Origin: Saccharum officinarum
Taxonomy: Eukaryota; Streptophyta; Magnoliopsida; Poales; Poaceae
Direction: 5' to 3'
Length of the DNA stretch: 64,000 nucleotides
Assembly (NCBI GenBank): GCA_020631735.1
Contig: CM036160.1
Location: forward strand, 3,518,407-3,582,406
Shown here: piece after piece, positions 34,537-46,608 of the stretch
Numbering within the stretch: the first letter of the stretch is position 1
How the letters are laid out: every line of letters begins with the position of its first letter
The notes under the pieces: generated by a model
What the model saw: only the letters and a program-made list of their open reading frames with translations
Databases searched by the model: none
What the model was told of the DNA's origin: nothing
Made by a program: the position numbers and the translations under genes

Positions 34537-35784
34537 AGTAGGATCACTGGAGCGCCTAGAGGGGGGTGAATAGGCCTGCAAAAATTCAACTCAAGCAGAC
34601 ATCAAATTTACTTGCGGCACTGCCGCTCTAGGACAACAACACTGCCACATCAAAATAGCGGCACTGATGCACCTGCAGGAAAGACTTAGTCATAGTTCAA
34701 AATCTAGCCAACAAAATTTAGATTGGATAATTTCTTAGCTTCCTGCAAAGATGTAGCTCACAGATCGACAACTAAAATCAGCAGCATGGGTGTATATGAG
34801 TAGATCGACCTCAAACCCTAGAAATCACCTCAACAACAATATGAAGAACAAGTAAATCAAGCTCACAATGGCACGATGATTTATCCCATGGTTTAGCTCG
34901 CCACTAAGGCATACCTAAGTCCATGTTGTTGATGTATGCTACTAAGGCTAAGGGGTTTACAACCCTTCCTCATTCTCAAGTCAAGAGACTCAACTCTTGA
35001 GATGAGGGGTGACTTTACTCGCTGCAAGAGATGGTTACAGACCTCCTGGGGCTGCCACAAGCTTGGCAAGCTCACTAGGCGACGCTCTAGCTGGCTAGGA
35101 GCCAAGCTCCAAGAGTAACAAACACAACTGCCGACCAAAACGTAAACCAAGTGCTCTTTAGGCTTTGGGAAATAGTGGATCTGCTCTATAATCACCTTTG
35201 GCACACTTTTCTCTCAAGGATTGATGGGAAATCTCAAAGGGAAGCTTGAGAGCTTGAAGAGCACCAATGGAGGAGAGAGGAGATGAGCACACAGGTCTGT
35301 TCTGTCAAAATGAGTGGAGGTGGAAGAAGAGAGATGATGGGAAGGATAGGGAAAAGTATAAATACCCCCCTGTCTTCCAACGGTCACTTAAGTGCGGTAC
35401 TGTGGCAGTGCGGCAGTGCCTCTCTCCAGGTGCGGACTGCCGCACCAGGCCAGACAACAAAGGTAAAGGAGTTGGGTAGCTGGCTGTCTTGGCTGAGGTA
35501 CTGAGGATGTTATGACAAGATATTGAGCACTTGGTTGCACATATTTAGCAAGTTGTTGTGTCCCCTTTATAGTACGGCTTTTCCTATACTCAATTTCAAA
35601 AGATAAAAGAAATTAAACCTCCCTTGAGTGTGATACCATCCACATTTGTAATTGGGGGCTCCTCCTTTTTATATAACATCCTCCAATGCATATTCCATGC
35701 TTGTCATCTCGGTAAATCTCATTAGTCCTCTAATTAGGTGGTCATCAACGCCAAAACTCACATTAGGGCTTGATTGCACTTACA
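34537..35784 (-). repeat. SIRE-B 5' LTR
   Basis: Pairs with the 3' LTR at 23673-24933. On the minus strand it starts TGTAAGTGCAATC. The last bases (ACT instead of ACA) have mutated. It carries the same GCGGCACTGCCGC words at 34613-34680 and 35390-35450, and the TATA-like GTATTTATAC near 35355-35370. Confidence 0.9.
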
Positions 35785-36783
35785 ACCATGCTCAACAGGC
35801 ACATGAGACAGCGGTTGCTATTGCTCAGGTACAGACATGGCATGATTAGTTCTAGCTATAGCAGCAGGCCATGCAGTTGCAGTAGTTAGTGATTCAGCAG
35901 TAGCTACTTGGATTCATGCAGCATGTTTTCACTGCTACAGGGATTGCTCCTCACCAGCCCACGCTGTAGATAGGTTAGCCTACCACTACCGCCCCCGTGA
36001 TTCCAGCTGTACAGCCTAGTGGGCTTCAGAGTCTGGGACAGCCAGCTCCTTAGCTTGCCTCATCTAGAGAGCAGGTGTCTTAGTGGTTTGCTTCACTAGG
36101 GACAAAGCAAGCTCTGCACTTTACTCCTATCATCATGGGCTTCACTCCCACTCAGTCTACGTTAGTGCTCGTGATGGACGTCCCTGTCTCTAGGAGTCTC
36201 GGTGCTACCTTCAGTGAGCTCATAGGATAGCCTATACCGCCAGAGTTCTGAGATCTTGCTCCTACCATAGCTACTCCAGTCATCAGAACTACTAAGACGA
36301 TCTTGTCGTCTGTTGCTCCATCCGAGCCACCTCAGACCGTCACTCCTGTACTTGAGGTTTCAACGATAGCGACAGCGGCAGTTGTGGCTCCACTTCCTAT
36401 AGTGCCACCTTTAGAGCCATAGGCCGACCTAGTTACGGAGTCCACTGAGCAGACCCAGACCGTTTCACCTCCACTTCTAGTGACAGAGGGTCAGACTGCT
36501 CAGAGTTCAGGGTCCGAGGATGATGTAGCCTAGTGATCTCTCACCGCACCTCAGTGTCTGACTCGACTGCTCCAGTCCCACCGTTCGACCCTTAGGTTTT
36601 GGTGCTTGACGCCAAAGAGGGAGAGGGAGCGAGTATGTTAGATTTAGGGGGAGCGTGTGAGATGGACTCGATACAATACTCGATCTTTGATCTTTTGTGT
36701 GTGATACTTCATGCATTCATGTTTACTTTCATGCATTGTATTATATACATGTGATTGTGAGACTTATGTGACATGTATGCTCT

Positions 36784-36848
<65 letters not shown>

Positions 36849-37079
36849 ACTTGGTTATGCTCATTTGCCTTGCTTCTGCATTTTACTTCGATACAAATGA
36901 GCTTTACTTTATGTACTCATGCTTAATTTATATCTTTTGAGTACATCATGTTGGCTTGGGTCATATAAGCATGTCTAACCCCTTTTTGTTCTTATTGTCA
37001 AATGCTTATATGAACCAAGCATGTTGAAAACCTCACTTATCTCTTATACATACTTGAGGTTGTGTTGTCATCAATCACC
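35785..37079 (+). pseudogene. SIRE-A envelope-like region, 3' part (degenerate)
   Basis: Continues the frame broken by SIRE-B. The first 120 bases read as a Q- and A-rich segment in which at least six codons are TAG among many CAG codons. The later part is P-, S- and V-rich (for example TVTPVLEVSTIATAAVVAPL, near 36340-36400) and ends near 36540. After that come AT-rich sequence with a long TA microsatellite (36786-36845) and the polypurine tract. No membrane anchor is visible. Confidence 0.55.
36786..36845. repeat. (TA)n microsatellite, about 30 units
   Basis: An uninterrupted TA dinucleotide run of about 60 bases within the SIRE-A 3' region. Confidence 0.95.
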
Positions 37080-37093
37080 AAAAAGGGGGAGAT
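37080..37093 (+). promoter_or_regulatory. SIRE-A polypurine tract
   Basis: AAAAAGGGGGAGAT directly abuts the TG of the 3' LTR. This is the typical plus-strand primer of SIRE-type elements. Confidence 0.85.
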
Positions 37094-38676
37094 TGAAAGC
37101 ATCTAGGCCCCTAGTTGGGTTTTGGTGATTAATGACGATATGAGATTACTATGACTAACGTGTGTTTTATAGAGGCAATTTGAGTTAGGTCATGGTAATA
37201 GTAATTGATTGGGCAATCATGGTTTTCATGCCCCTGTCGATGGAAATCATTTTGGTTTTCAAAGGATGGATGACAAGGTTAAGGACAGACTAGTTCTAAG
37301 TGTCGTTTGGCGTTGGAGAGACACTTAGAGTAGTTTATAACTTTGTTTTTCTTTGGCCATACTATTAAGTGGGTATGGACTAGTAGCTTGACCTAGGTGA
37401 GTCTAATGGTTTAGGTGTGGTGCACACTTGTCAAACTTAGCACTAGGTAGCTCAGAAATAGCCCTAAGATCGATAGGAGTCAACTTCATTCACAAAGGAT
37501 TTTGAATTGGAAGTGAATGGAGAGTCAAATGACTGACCAGACGCTGGTTTGGTTGTGACTGGACATAGCTAGGTGAGTCTGGTTAGTTCATTTGATCAGC
37601 AGCAAAAGCCAAAGAGCAACTGAACGCTGGACACCAGTGCACACCGGATGCGACGCTAGAGGTATCTGTAGCAGCGTGGACTTGCTATTGACCATAGACC
37701 GGATGCTGATCAGGTAAGTGACCGGACTCTAGGGAGCCAACGTCCGGTCAACATTAGTAAGGTTCCAGAGAGGGAAATTGCTGATTGGACGCATCCGGTG
37801 GGTGCTGACCGGACATAGGCTAGAGTCTGGTCAGAGCAAACGGCTCTATCTGACATGCTGATGTGTTCCACTGACCGACGCGTCCGGTCACCTTGACCTA
37901 CGCGTCTGGTCGGCCCAAAATTTGCGGAGTTGGACCCCAACCGTTATGTTTTGAATGGGGGGTATAAATACATATCATACTCGTCCACTTGAGGTCTTTT
38001 GCCCATTTATTCAGCTGAGAAACACCTTTGGAGTGTAAAGGAGAGCAAGAATCTAGTGGGTGATTGAGATTTGATAATCCAAGATTAAGGACCTCATTAG
38101 TGCATAGGGAGTAGCAAGTGTGCATCCACCTTTCTCATTAGGCTTGTCTTGGTCAAGTGAGAGTCTTTGTTTGTTACTCTTGGTGATCGCCATCACGTAG
38201 ATGGCTCGGTGGTGATTGAAAGCTTGGTGATCATCCGATAGAGCTTGTGGATGACCCAAGTCAGGTTATGAGCTGTTGTGGGTGATTTACCACGACGAAG
38301 TGTCAAAGAATTAGCTCGTAGAGAGCACTTGATCCTTGCGCGGATCAAGGGGGCGCTGCACCCTTGTACGGGTGCTCTAACGAGGACTAGTGGAGAGTGG
38401 CGACTCTCCGATATCTCAGGAAAACATTGCCGCATTCCTTTCCTTCTCTTTACTTTGAGTATTTACATTTGAGCAATTCATTTCATGTCTTTACATTCCT
38501 AGAATTGACATGCTAGAGTAGGATTGGAACCTAGGGTGCAAAACTTTTGTACGGTAGAACAATAGAAACACTTCTAGACAAAGGGGGTGAAATGGGCTAA
38601 GTGTAGGGCTTAATTATTGCAAAAAATTTAGAATTAGTCCAATTCACACCCCTCTTAGGCATCTTGATCCTTTCAA
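37094..38676 (+). repeat. SIRE-A 3' LTR
   Basis: The partner of 8665-10244, with the same ends and a TATA box at 37963-37970. The CCGGAC word zone is at about 37535-37925. Differences from the 5' LTR are concentrated in that zone and are mostly transitions. Confidence 0.92.
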
Positions 38677-38727
38677 GAGGGAGGGAGATCCTCTCCATGA
38701 CCTTCTATTTCATTCAATAGAAGTCAA

Positions 38728-39136
38728 TGTCGGTGCGGGACCCATGGGATACCCTGCAAGGAAGGAAGAAGACCTAGTCTAATTAGGATTCTTCTCCTGT
38801 AATCTTAGTAGTAGTATTACTCTGTAGTCCTACTAGGAACTCTCATTATAAACCGACTAGGACTCTGGCCTCCTGACTATATAAAGGAGGGCAGGGCTCC
38901 TTAGATCGGGAGTTCAAGATAACAATTATGAGGTACAACACAACACTTTACAATCAATCCAACGCAAAGGCTAACGCCGACTAAACGTAGGGCTATTACT
39001 CGATCAAAGATCGAGGCTCCGAACCAGGATAAATCGACTGTCTCTTGCATTAACCGTCGAGTTCCGCATATGCTGAGGCCCGAACATACTACCTTGGGGA
39101 CCCCCGTGGCAGTCTATCGATGGTCAAACATCGACA
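38728..39136 (+). repeat. gypsy 5' LTR
   Basis: Starts TGTCGGTGCGGGACCC and ends CAAACATCGACA. Pairs with 51655-52063. Confidence 0.95.
38878..38886 (+). promoter_or_regulatory. gypsy 5' LTR TATA box
   Basis: TATATAAAG in the LTR middle, kept in the 3' LTR at 51805-51812. It is followed by the purine-rich GAGGGCAGGGC. Confidence 0.65.
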
Positions 39137-39138
39137 GC

Positions 39139-39156
39139 TGGCACGCTAGGTAGGGG
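39139..39156 (+). promoter_or_regulatory. gypsy primer-binding site
   Basis: TGGCACGCTAGGTAGGGG lies three bases inside the LTR. It matches the TGGCGCGCCAGGTAGGGG-type primer site common in Tat/RIRE2-like grass gypsy elements, with two G/C-to-A/T changes. Confidence 0.75.
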
Positions 39157-39185
39157 CTTTCGGTGACTTTGCATCCGAGAGCTCG

Positions 39186-42170
39186 ATGGACCTCGACGAC
39201 ATGATCTTTTTGAAGGGGTCAATCTTCATCTTTGGTTCATGGATCTGCGAGGCAGGCGACGATGGCAAGCTCCAAGGCCGTCTCCTCGAAGATTCAGATC
39301 ATCATCAAGACTATCCTATTTCGACGATAACGACAGATCAGCTTGTCGGAAGATTTGCACAGCTCGTAATGTCCAATCCGACTTAGTTTTTGCGACTTCA
39401 CGCATCCAATTCAAACTCAAGTTCCGCTTCTGAAATGAAGTCTTATCCGAGTTCTTTCGGAAAACCGAGTTCTTTTCTGACAAAGCTCTGGAACATGACG
39501 TCAACCTGTCAAGAATACTACTCGGAGTACACCCAGAGTACTTCAAAGAAGTTGGGTCCTTTTCCATTCAGACTACACAACGTGGCAACATCTTATCAAA
39601 CATGGCACAAAGGATCCACTTATCCCATGCATAGAATGCCGCTGAAAGGAGCACAGGAAGGTCTCGTTTTAACCATAACATCTCAAGACTACATCATTCA
39701 CTGGCCAGGTACCGTTCCTGAGGATGACAGCACCCAACTAGTCGACGATATGACAACAGCAATTCTACCCTACCAAGGAGATTCCATATATGACTTTGAA
39801 ACCTCTACTGAAGTTATCAACAACTCTGGCAGTATGGAAATCAACGACAATGATAGAACAACTCACGCTAGAGAAGTATTCATGATTTGCCGTCCTCGAT
39901 CACCATTGATTCCCCTAGAAGTACCCGACATGAGGTCTTTAGATGAGTCTGAATCCAACATATCACCATTTATCTAGGGGCACGATGGTGATACTGAGAG
40001 TCAGAGGCAAGCGAGAGAAAGAAAGAACAAATTGAAACAAGGACAACAACGCCGTGCTAAACAGCGAAAGGACACTTGAATCAAATATGAATCAGACCTA
40101 GCCGAGTATAATAGAAGGAAATTAGAACGAGAAGTCGAAGAAGGACGAGCAGCGAATACACCCTACGATAAGATCCGAGAAGCACTAGAAGAACTCAAGG
40201 CGACCTCATATCCCAATGAAAAACAAGAACAGCTCTGAGATTTTCTCCGATCAACAGTCTTTAGGACAAACGACGGAAGGGCAACATCTCATGAACAGGA
40301 AGATCAAAATCAAAGGAAGTCTGCTTTTGAAAGACTTGGACCAAGTGGAAGTCACAACGGAGAGAGCTGAAGAAATCACAGTCAAAATAACTGAGTTGAG
40401 CAACCAAGAAAGGCCAGAAGCAGAGCACCTACTTGGACAGCCATACAGAACTACTCTCACCAAGACGACAGTTGGCAAGAAGGGGGCGCAGAATCAGAAT
40501 ATATAAAAGCCAGAACACATGATAGATTCCCCTGTTTTGCAAACAGACTTGCTTCAATATGACTACCTCACAAGTTCAAACCGTCCAACCACTCCAAGTA
40601 TGATGGCAAGACCGAACCAAAGCAATGGCTCGGGATTTACTCGCAATCGATCGAATTGGCCGGTGGGGACGATGACATCAAGACCTTGTTCTTTCCCATG
40701 GCCCTAGAAACTATGCCACTTCAATGGTTTGACAAATTGAATCCAGGATCGATCAGAAATTGGGAAGACTTGCAAAAAGCTTTCTGTGAAAATTTCACGG
40801 GAATTATTACACATCCAATCACTCACACAGAGTTAAAAGGACTCAAACAGAAAGGAGGTGAAAGTCTCAGAAATTACTATCGACGATTTGGCGAACTACG
40901 AGCTCAAGTACATGACATCACACAATGAGAAGTAATCGAAGCTTTCTCTCACGGAATCATGGCTAGGTGGCAATTTCAAGACTTCTACAAAGAAAACCTA
41001 AGAAACAATGAAGAATTCAGAAGAACAGTAGAAAAGATGATTACTGTAGAGGAAAAAACAAGAGAAAGATTCCTGGATAGAAACAACAGAGACAACCCAG
41101 ACAGGCAAAATCCTCGAAACAACAGACATCAGGAGAGAAAACGAGGTCCAGACAACACAGTAGCAATGGCTGACAAATCAAAGAAATTTACCAAGCCCAG
41201 AAGATATGACGACATTGAGAACATACGTTGCCCCTTGCACCCCAACGGAAAGCACACCATCGGAAATTGCTACACCTTCAACGAAAGATACACTAGAAAG
41301 GATAGAAAGGAAAACAATAAAGAAGACAATCAGAAAAAAGAAGGAGACAACCATGAAGACAAGGGATTCCAAAAATCCAGAGGGATAGTGGCAGTAATCT
41401 TTGCTAGGGTTCCAGACTCCAGAAGCAAACATCAAGAAAAACTAGTGTTACGAACAATCATGGCAGCAGAACCTGCTACACCAAGATATCTCAACTGGTC
41501 AGAGTACCCAATCCAATTTTTAAGAGAAGACCAATGGACCAGCGTAGGAAACGTAGGCCATTACCCATTGGTTCTAGATCCAACCATTGCTGGTATGACT
41601 GTTATGAAAGTACTAATCGACGGAGGAGCCGAACTCAACATCATTTTTTCAGAAACTCTAAGGAAGATGGGACTACAACTAGCCGGGATGATCACACCAA
41701 CAAGCACACATTTTTATGGCATAGTACCCAGCAAGGCAGCAATGCCACTTGGACAAATCACTCTACCGGTTACTTTTGGGACTCCCTCGAACTACCGCAC
41801 AGAGTTCATCAAGTTTGAAGTCGTAGATTTCGATTCATCATATCACGCAATCCTCGGACGCCCAGCACTAGCAAAATTCATGGCAATACCGCATTATCCA
41901 TACATGTTGCTTAAGATGCCAGGGCCTAACGGTGTTCTTTCTCTTCGGAGTGATTTAAAGCGAGCATTTGACTGTGACGTACAGGCAAATGATGGAAGAA
42001 AAGAAATAGCCACTATCGCCGCAGAAATAAGCCAAGAAGAACTAGAGATACCAGCTAAAAGGCCAAGCATCCTAGCACCACCAAAAGAAGCCGACGTCAA
42101 GCAAATCGACCTAGGAACCGGTGATCCCTCAAAAACGGCAACCATCAGTGCCCACCTATCAGCAAAATAG
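39186..42170 (+). pseudogene. gag-pol: gypsy gag and aspartic protease (nonsense-riddled single frame)
   Basis: One reading frame can be followed from ATG 39186 to 42170 without any shift; only stop codons break it (for example TAG 39384-39386, TAG 39975-39977, TGA 40926-40928, TAG 42168-42170). The retrotransposon gag domain (PF03732 type) lies at about 40650-40925: FFPMALETMPLQWFDKLNPG and ESLRNYYRRFGELRAQ. A basic, asparagine-rich nucleocapsid segment follows (41020-41220), with a CxxH-like RCPLHPNGKHTIGNC rather than a standard zinc knuckle. The protease lies at about 41560-41900, with active site VLIDGGAELNIIF (DGG in place of DSG/DTG). Gag packages the RNA and protease matures the polyprotein. 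Confidence 0.88.
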
Positions 42171-42299
42171 GAACTCGCGCTCACCAACTTTCTTTGGTAC
42201 AACAAGGATATCTTCGCTTGGAAGCCGGCCGACATGTCAGGGGTCCCAAGAGAGTTGGCTGAGCACGGAATTGATGTCAATGAAGGCTCCAAGCCTGTG

Positions 42300-45200
42300 A
42301 AACAACGACTACGATGATTCTCCCAACAAGAAGGCAGCAATTAAAAAGGAAATTACAAAACTAATGGCAGCTGGATTCATTAGGGAAATTCTCCATCTAG
42401 ATTGGCTAGCAAATCCAGTTCTGGTACAGAAAAAGAACACGGACGAGTGGCGCATGTGTGTTGACTACACAGATCTCAACAAACACAGCCCAAAGGATCC
42501 ATTTGGGCTACCACGCATTGATCAGATAGTTGATTCGACAGCAGGATCTGCCCTATTATCCTTTCTTGATTGCTATTCCGGATATCACTAGATCACATTA
42601 AAAGAACAGGACCAAAGCAAGACATCTTTCATCACTCCGTTCGACGCCTACTGCTATAGGACCATGTCGTTTGGACTTAAGAATGCTTGAGCCACTTACC
42701 AAAGAGCCATCCAAACATGCATTGGTGATCAGATCGGCGAAAACATAGAAGCATACATGGATGACGTGGTTGTAAAAACAAAGAACCTGGATACACTGAT
42801 TGAAGACTTAAAACAAACCTTTGAGAATCTAAAAAGGTGGAGGTGGAAATTGAACCCAAACAAGTGTGTATTCGGAGTTCCTTCAGGACAACTACTCGGA
42901 TTCTTGGTCAGTCATCGCGGAATCGAAGCAAGCGCCAAGCAAATTCGAGCCATAACAGAGATGGGCCCTCCTCAAAACGTCAAAGATGTACAAAAACTAA
43001 CAGGCTACATGGCGGCACTCAACTGTTTCATATCAAGACTCGGCGAAAAAGGGTTGCCTTTCTTTAAACTACTAAAGAAGATAGACAAGTTCGAGTGGAC
43101 GGAAGAAGCCAATGAAGCTTTCAAGAAACTTAAGGCATACCTCACCTCCTCACCAATCCTCACACCTCCAAAGAAAGACGAAGACATGATGCTATACATT
43201 GCAGCAACTTCTACTGTAGTCAGCACGGCGATAGTAGTGGAAAGGGAAGAAGAAGGGCGCGTGTATAAAGTACAACGCCCAGTATACTACATCAGCGAAG
43301 TACTGTCAAAATCAAAAATCTAGTACCCACATGTGCAAAAACTACTCTACGCCCTACTGATCACTTCACGCAAGCTTCGTCACTATTTTGAAAGCCACAA
43401 GATTACCGTGGTGACAGATTTCCCACTAGGAGACATCTTACACAACAAAGACGCAACAGGACACATATCCAAGTGGGCGGTTGAACTCGGTGCTCTCAAC
43501 ATCGATTTCACCCCGTGGAAAGCAATTAAATCTCAAGCCCTTGCTGATTTTGTTGCCGAATGGACAGAAATTCAACAACCCGTGTCAAGCGCCATCCTTG
43601 ATCATTAGAAGATGTACTTTGATGGATTACTCAAGCTAGGCGGAGCCTGTGTAGGCGTCCTCCTAATTTCTTCGGACGGAAAACAACTAAAGTATGTCCT
43701 TCAGATATTATGGCAAGCTACCAACAATGAAGCAGAATATGAAGCTCTCATACAAGGGCTAAGAGTAGCTATTACCCTTGGAATCAAGTGACTACTCGTA
43801 TACGGTGATTCGGCAGTAGAAATCAACCAAGTCAACAAAGATTGGGATTGCACCAAAGAAAGCATGGGTGCCTACTGTGCTGAAATCCGAAAACTCAAAA
43901 AACATTTCCAAGGATTAGAAATTCTACATGTCCTGCGGGATTCCAACATTGCAGCAAATGTTCTTGCCAAGCTTGGATCTGATAGGGCAAAGGTCTCACC
44001 CGGCGTATTCATAGAGGAGTTATCAGCTCCTTCTATCAAACAACCCAGTGAGACAACCACAGAACTCACAGCCAAAGGCAACCAGATTCTAGTGATCAAC
44101 ACTTCATGGACATAAGTTTTTATTGATTACATCAAAGAGAATAAGTTGCCAGCAGAAAAATAGGAAGCCACATGAGTCGTTCGCAGAAGCAAGAATTATG
44201 TCCTAGTAGGAGACAAGCTATACAGAAGAGCCGCATCATCAGGAGTACTCCTAAAATGCGTCTCATTTGAAGAAGGCAAACAAATCCTAGATGAAATGCA
44301 CTCAGGTTGCTATGGAAATCACACCACTTCAAGAACACTAGTCGGCAAAGCATTTCGCACTGGTTTCTACTGGCCAACCGCTTTGAAAGACGTAGAAGAA
44401 CTCGTTAGAAGGTGCAAAAGTTGTCAGATGTTCGCAAGACAGGCTCATGTGCCAGCCCACAACCTCATCTGCATCCCACCCGCTTGGCCTTTCTCATGCT
44501 GGGGGTTGGATCAAGTAGGACCTCTCAAGAAAGCAAAGGGCGGTTTCGAGTACATCTTTGTAGCAATTGACAAGTTCACCAAGTGGATCGAATACAAACT
44601 ACTCACAAAATATAGCGCAGCCAAAGCAGTCGAGTTCATCCAAGACATTATGCACCGCTTCGGCATGCCCAATCGAATCATCACAGACTTGGGTTCTCCA
44701 TTCACAGCTACAGAATTCAAAACTTGGGCACAGGATTGTGGCTTCAGCATTGATTATGCATCAGCCGCACATCCAGAAGCCTACGAACAGGTAGAAAGGG
44801 CTAATGGACTCATACTAGCTGGATTGAAACCAAGACTGTATGAAGAACTAGTAGACTATGGATCAAAATGGATCGAAGAATTACCCAAGGTTGTATGGGG
44901 GCTATGGACTCAAATAAGCAGAGCCACCGGATACTCACCTTTCTTCCTGGTGTATGGATCAGAAGCCGTACTACCCGCAGACTTGATCTGGACGTCACCA
45001 AGGATAGAGCAATACGACGAAGGAGAAGCAGAACACACACGAAGATTAGAACTAGACAGTACAAAAGAAGTCAGAGTAAACGCTACCCTGCAATCAGCAA
45101 GATACCTCCAAGGACTAAGGCGCCACTACAACAAGAATACCCAGTCTCGATCATTACAAGTCAGAGACCTAGTACTAAGAAGAGTACAAAAAAACCAACG

Positions 45201-45346
45201 GACGCCACAAACTACTCAGTCCATGAGAAGGTCCTTTTATAGTCACAAAAGTCATCAGACCAGGCACATACAAGCTCATAACTGAAGACGGAAAAGAAGT
45301 CAATAATACATGGCACATCAGTCAGCTATGAAGATTCTACGCATAA
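42300..45346 (+). pseudogene. pol: gypsy RT, RNase H, archaeal-type RNase H and integrase
   Basis: A small deletion near 42320 shifts the frame; from there to about 45190 the frame is again constant, with only nonsense codons (TAG 42589, TGA 42688, TAG 43321, TAG 43606 and others). RT: FIREILHLDWLANPVLVQKK, then the intact catalytic AYMDDVVVKT (YMDD, 42754-42765). RNase H: 43000-43600. Second RNase H: FDG, NEAEYEAL, YGDS and RDSN, the four acidic positions, at 43618-43950. Integrase: zinc HHCC part (44310-44420) with CKSC, then core DQVGPLKK, TDLGSPF and EQVERANG (D, D, E). A frameshift near 45190 precedes the C-terminus, which ends with TAA at 45344-45346. Confidence 0.9.
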
Positions 45347-45512
45347 AAACAACTCAAGGGAAAATATGTATACAAGACACAGGAGATCAACATTCATGAT
45401 CAACAAAGATAGCGCTATGTATCATTGTAACACATAAATATTCATGATCAATAAAGATGATTATCTCTCGACAAACATATGTCTCATGGCTCTCCCCGAG
45501 TTGTTTCTTAAA

Positions 45513-46078
45513 TGCAAAATAGCTAAAAATACGCCTGAGCATCTCGGCCGAGAGCAAAATAGCTGAAAAGACGCTTGAGCCCGCCGATGAGGGTAGCTAA
45601 CAAGCTAACACCCGAAATAAAAACCAAAATGGCTGAAAATACGCCTGAGCATCCCGGCCGAGAGCAAAATAGTTGAAAAGACGCTTGAGCCCACCGATGA
45701 GGGTAGCTAACAAGCTAACACCCGAAATAAAATGCAAAATGGCTGAAAATATGCCTGAGCATCCCGGCTGAGAGCAAAATAGCTGAAAAGACGCTTGAGC
45801 CCACCGATGAGGGTAGCTAATAAGCTAACACCCGAAATAAAATGCAAAATGGCTGAAGATACGCCTAAGCATCCCGGCCGAGAGCAAAATAGCTGAAAAG
45901 ACGCTTGAGCCCGCCGATGAGGGTAGCTAACAAGCTAACACCCAAAATAAAATGCAAAATAGCTGAAGATACGCCTGAGCATCCTGGCCGAGAGCAAAAT
46001 AGCTAAAAAGATGCTTGAGCCCGCCGATGAGGGTAGCTAACAAGCTAAAACCCAAAATAAAAGCAAAACGACTGAAAC
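45513..46078 (+). repeat. 110-bp tandem repeat, about 5 copies
   Basis: Copies of AGAGCAAAATAGCTGAAAAG start at 45551, 45661, 45771, 45881 and 45991, exactly 110 bases apart. Copies differ by a few bases each. Tat elements often carry such tandem arrays between pol and the 3' LTR, and some grass satellites are thought to arise from them. Confidence 0.92.
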
Positions 46079-46159
46079 TAAGCAATCTCAAGACAAGACC
46101 CTCCAGCTACTTGTTCCAAATAGCAAGAGGCTCGGGGGCTACACTAGAGATACCCAGGA

Positions 46160-46470
46160 ACACAAAGACCTACATATAACGAGTTGTTTACATGGCATAG
46201 AAGAAGGCCGGACAAGCACTCGACAGATTAGGAAAGGTTGTCAACAAAAAAAGACCTACATATAACGAGTCGTTTACAGGGCACGAAAGAAGGCCAGACA
46301 AGCACTCGACAGATCAAGAAAGATTGTCAGCACAAAGATCTATATATATAAAGAGTTGTTTACATGGGACAGAAAAGACTCGACAAATCAAGAAAGTTTG
46401 TCAAAATAGCGCGCAGAGTTGTTTACAAGGCAAAGACGAAAGCAAGACAAAGTACTCGGCAAGTCAAGTA
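46160..46470 (+). repeat. second tandem array, about 85-90-bp units, 3-4 diverged copies
   Basis: The units share ACGAGTTGTTTACA and GACAAGCACTCGACAGAT. The first two copies (46163 and about 46250) are close to each other; later copies are shortened. Confidence 0.75.
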
Positions 46471-46608
46471 ACTCTGACCAATTGGACAAATCATCCAAGG
46501 AATAAACAAGGCGTCTAGGCAAAGAAGACATCAACAAAAATCTTCATTCAAAAGAAGCATAAATGCATAATGTCATATTACAAGGCACGGGCATAAAGGT
46601 CAAATACA

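Larger units (their letters stand above)
23673..35784 (-). mobile_element. SIRE-type Ty1/copia retrotransposon (SIRE-B), nested in SIRE-A
   Basis: A complete element of 12.1 kb on the minus strand. 5' LTR 34537-35784, 3' LTR 23673-24933, tRNA-Met primer site 34522-34534, polypurine tract 24934-24947. Flanks ACCAG (23668-23672) and ACCAT (35785-35789) are a 5-bp target duplication with one change, and the SIRE-A envelope-like frame continues across it. Order on the minus strand: gag, protease, integrase, RT, RNase H, envelope-like region. All coding parts are broken, and the RT catalytic motif is mutated. Variants of GTGCGGCACTGCCGCAC occur in the LTRs and at several internal sites but not in SIRE-A. 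Confidence 0.92.
8665..38676 (+). mobile_element. SIRE-type Ty1/copia retrotransposon (SIRE-A), broken by two nested insertions
   Basis: LTRs at 8665-10244 and 37094-38676 share TGAAAGCATCTAGG...GATCCTTTCA ends. Inside are a tRNA-Met type primer-binding site (10247-10258), gag, protease, integrase, RT and RNase H in Ty1/copia order, then a long envelope-like region and a polypurine tract (37080-37093). The extra 3' region with an envelope-like frame is the SIRE/Maximus signature. The flanks AGAGA (8660-8664) and AGAGG (38677-38681) look like a 5-bp target duplication with one change. Two insertions split it: 12140-16433 in gag and 23673-35784 in the envelope-like region. Without them the element would be about 13.6 kb. 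Coding regions carry many stops and frameshifts, so it is defective. Confidence 0.9.

Noticed and set aside
45513..46078. Regularly spaced repeats that could look like a CRISPR array
   Set aside because: The whole 110-base unit repeats with no unique spacers, inside a eukaryotic retrotransposon.
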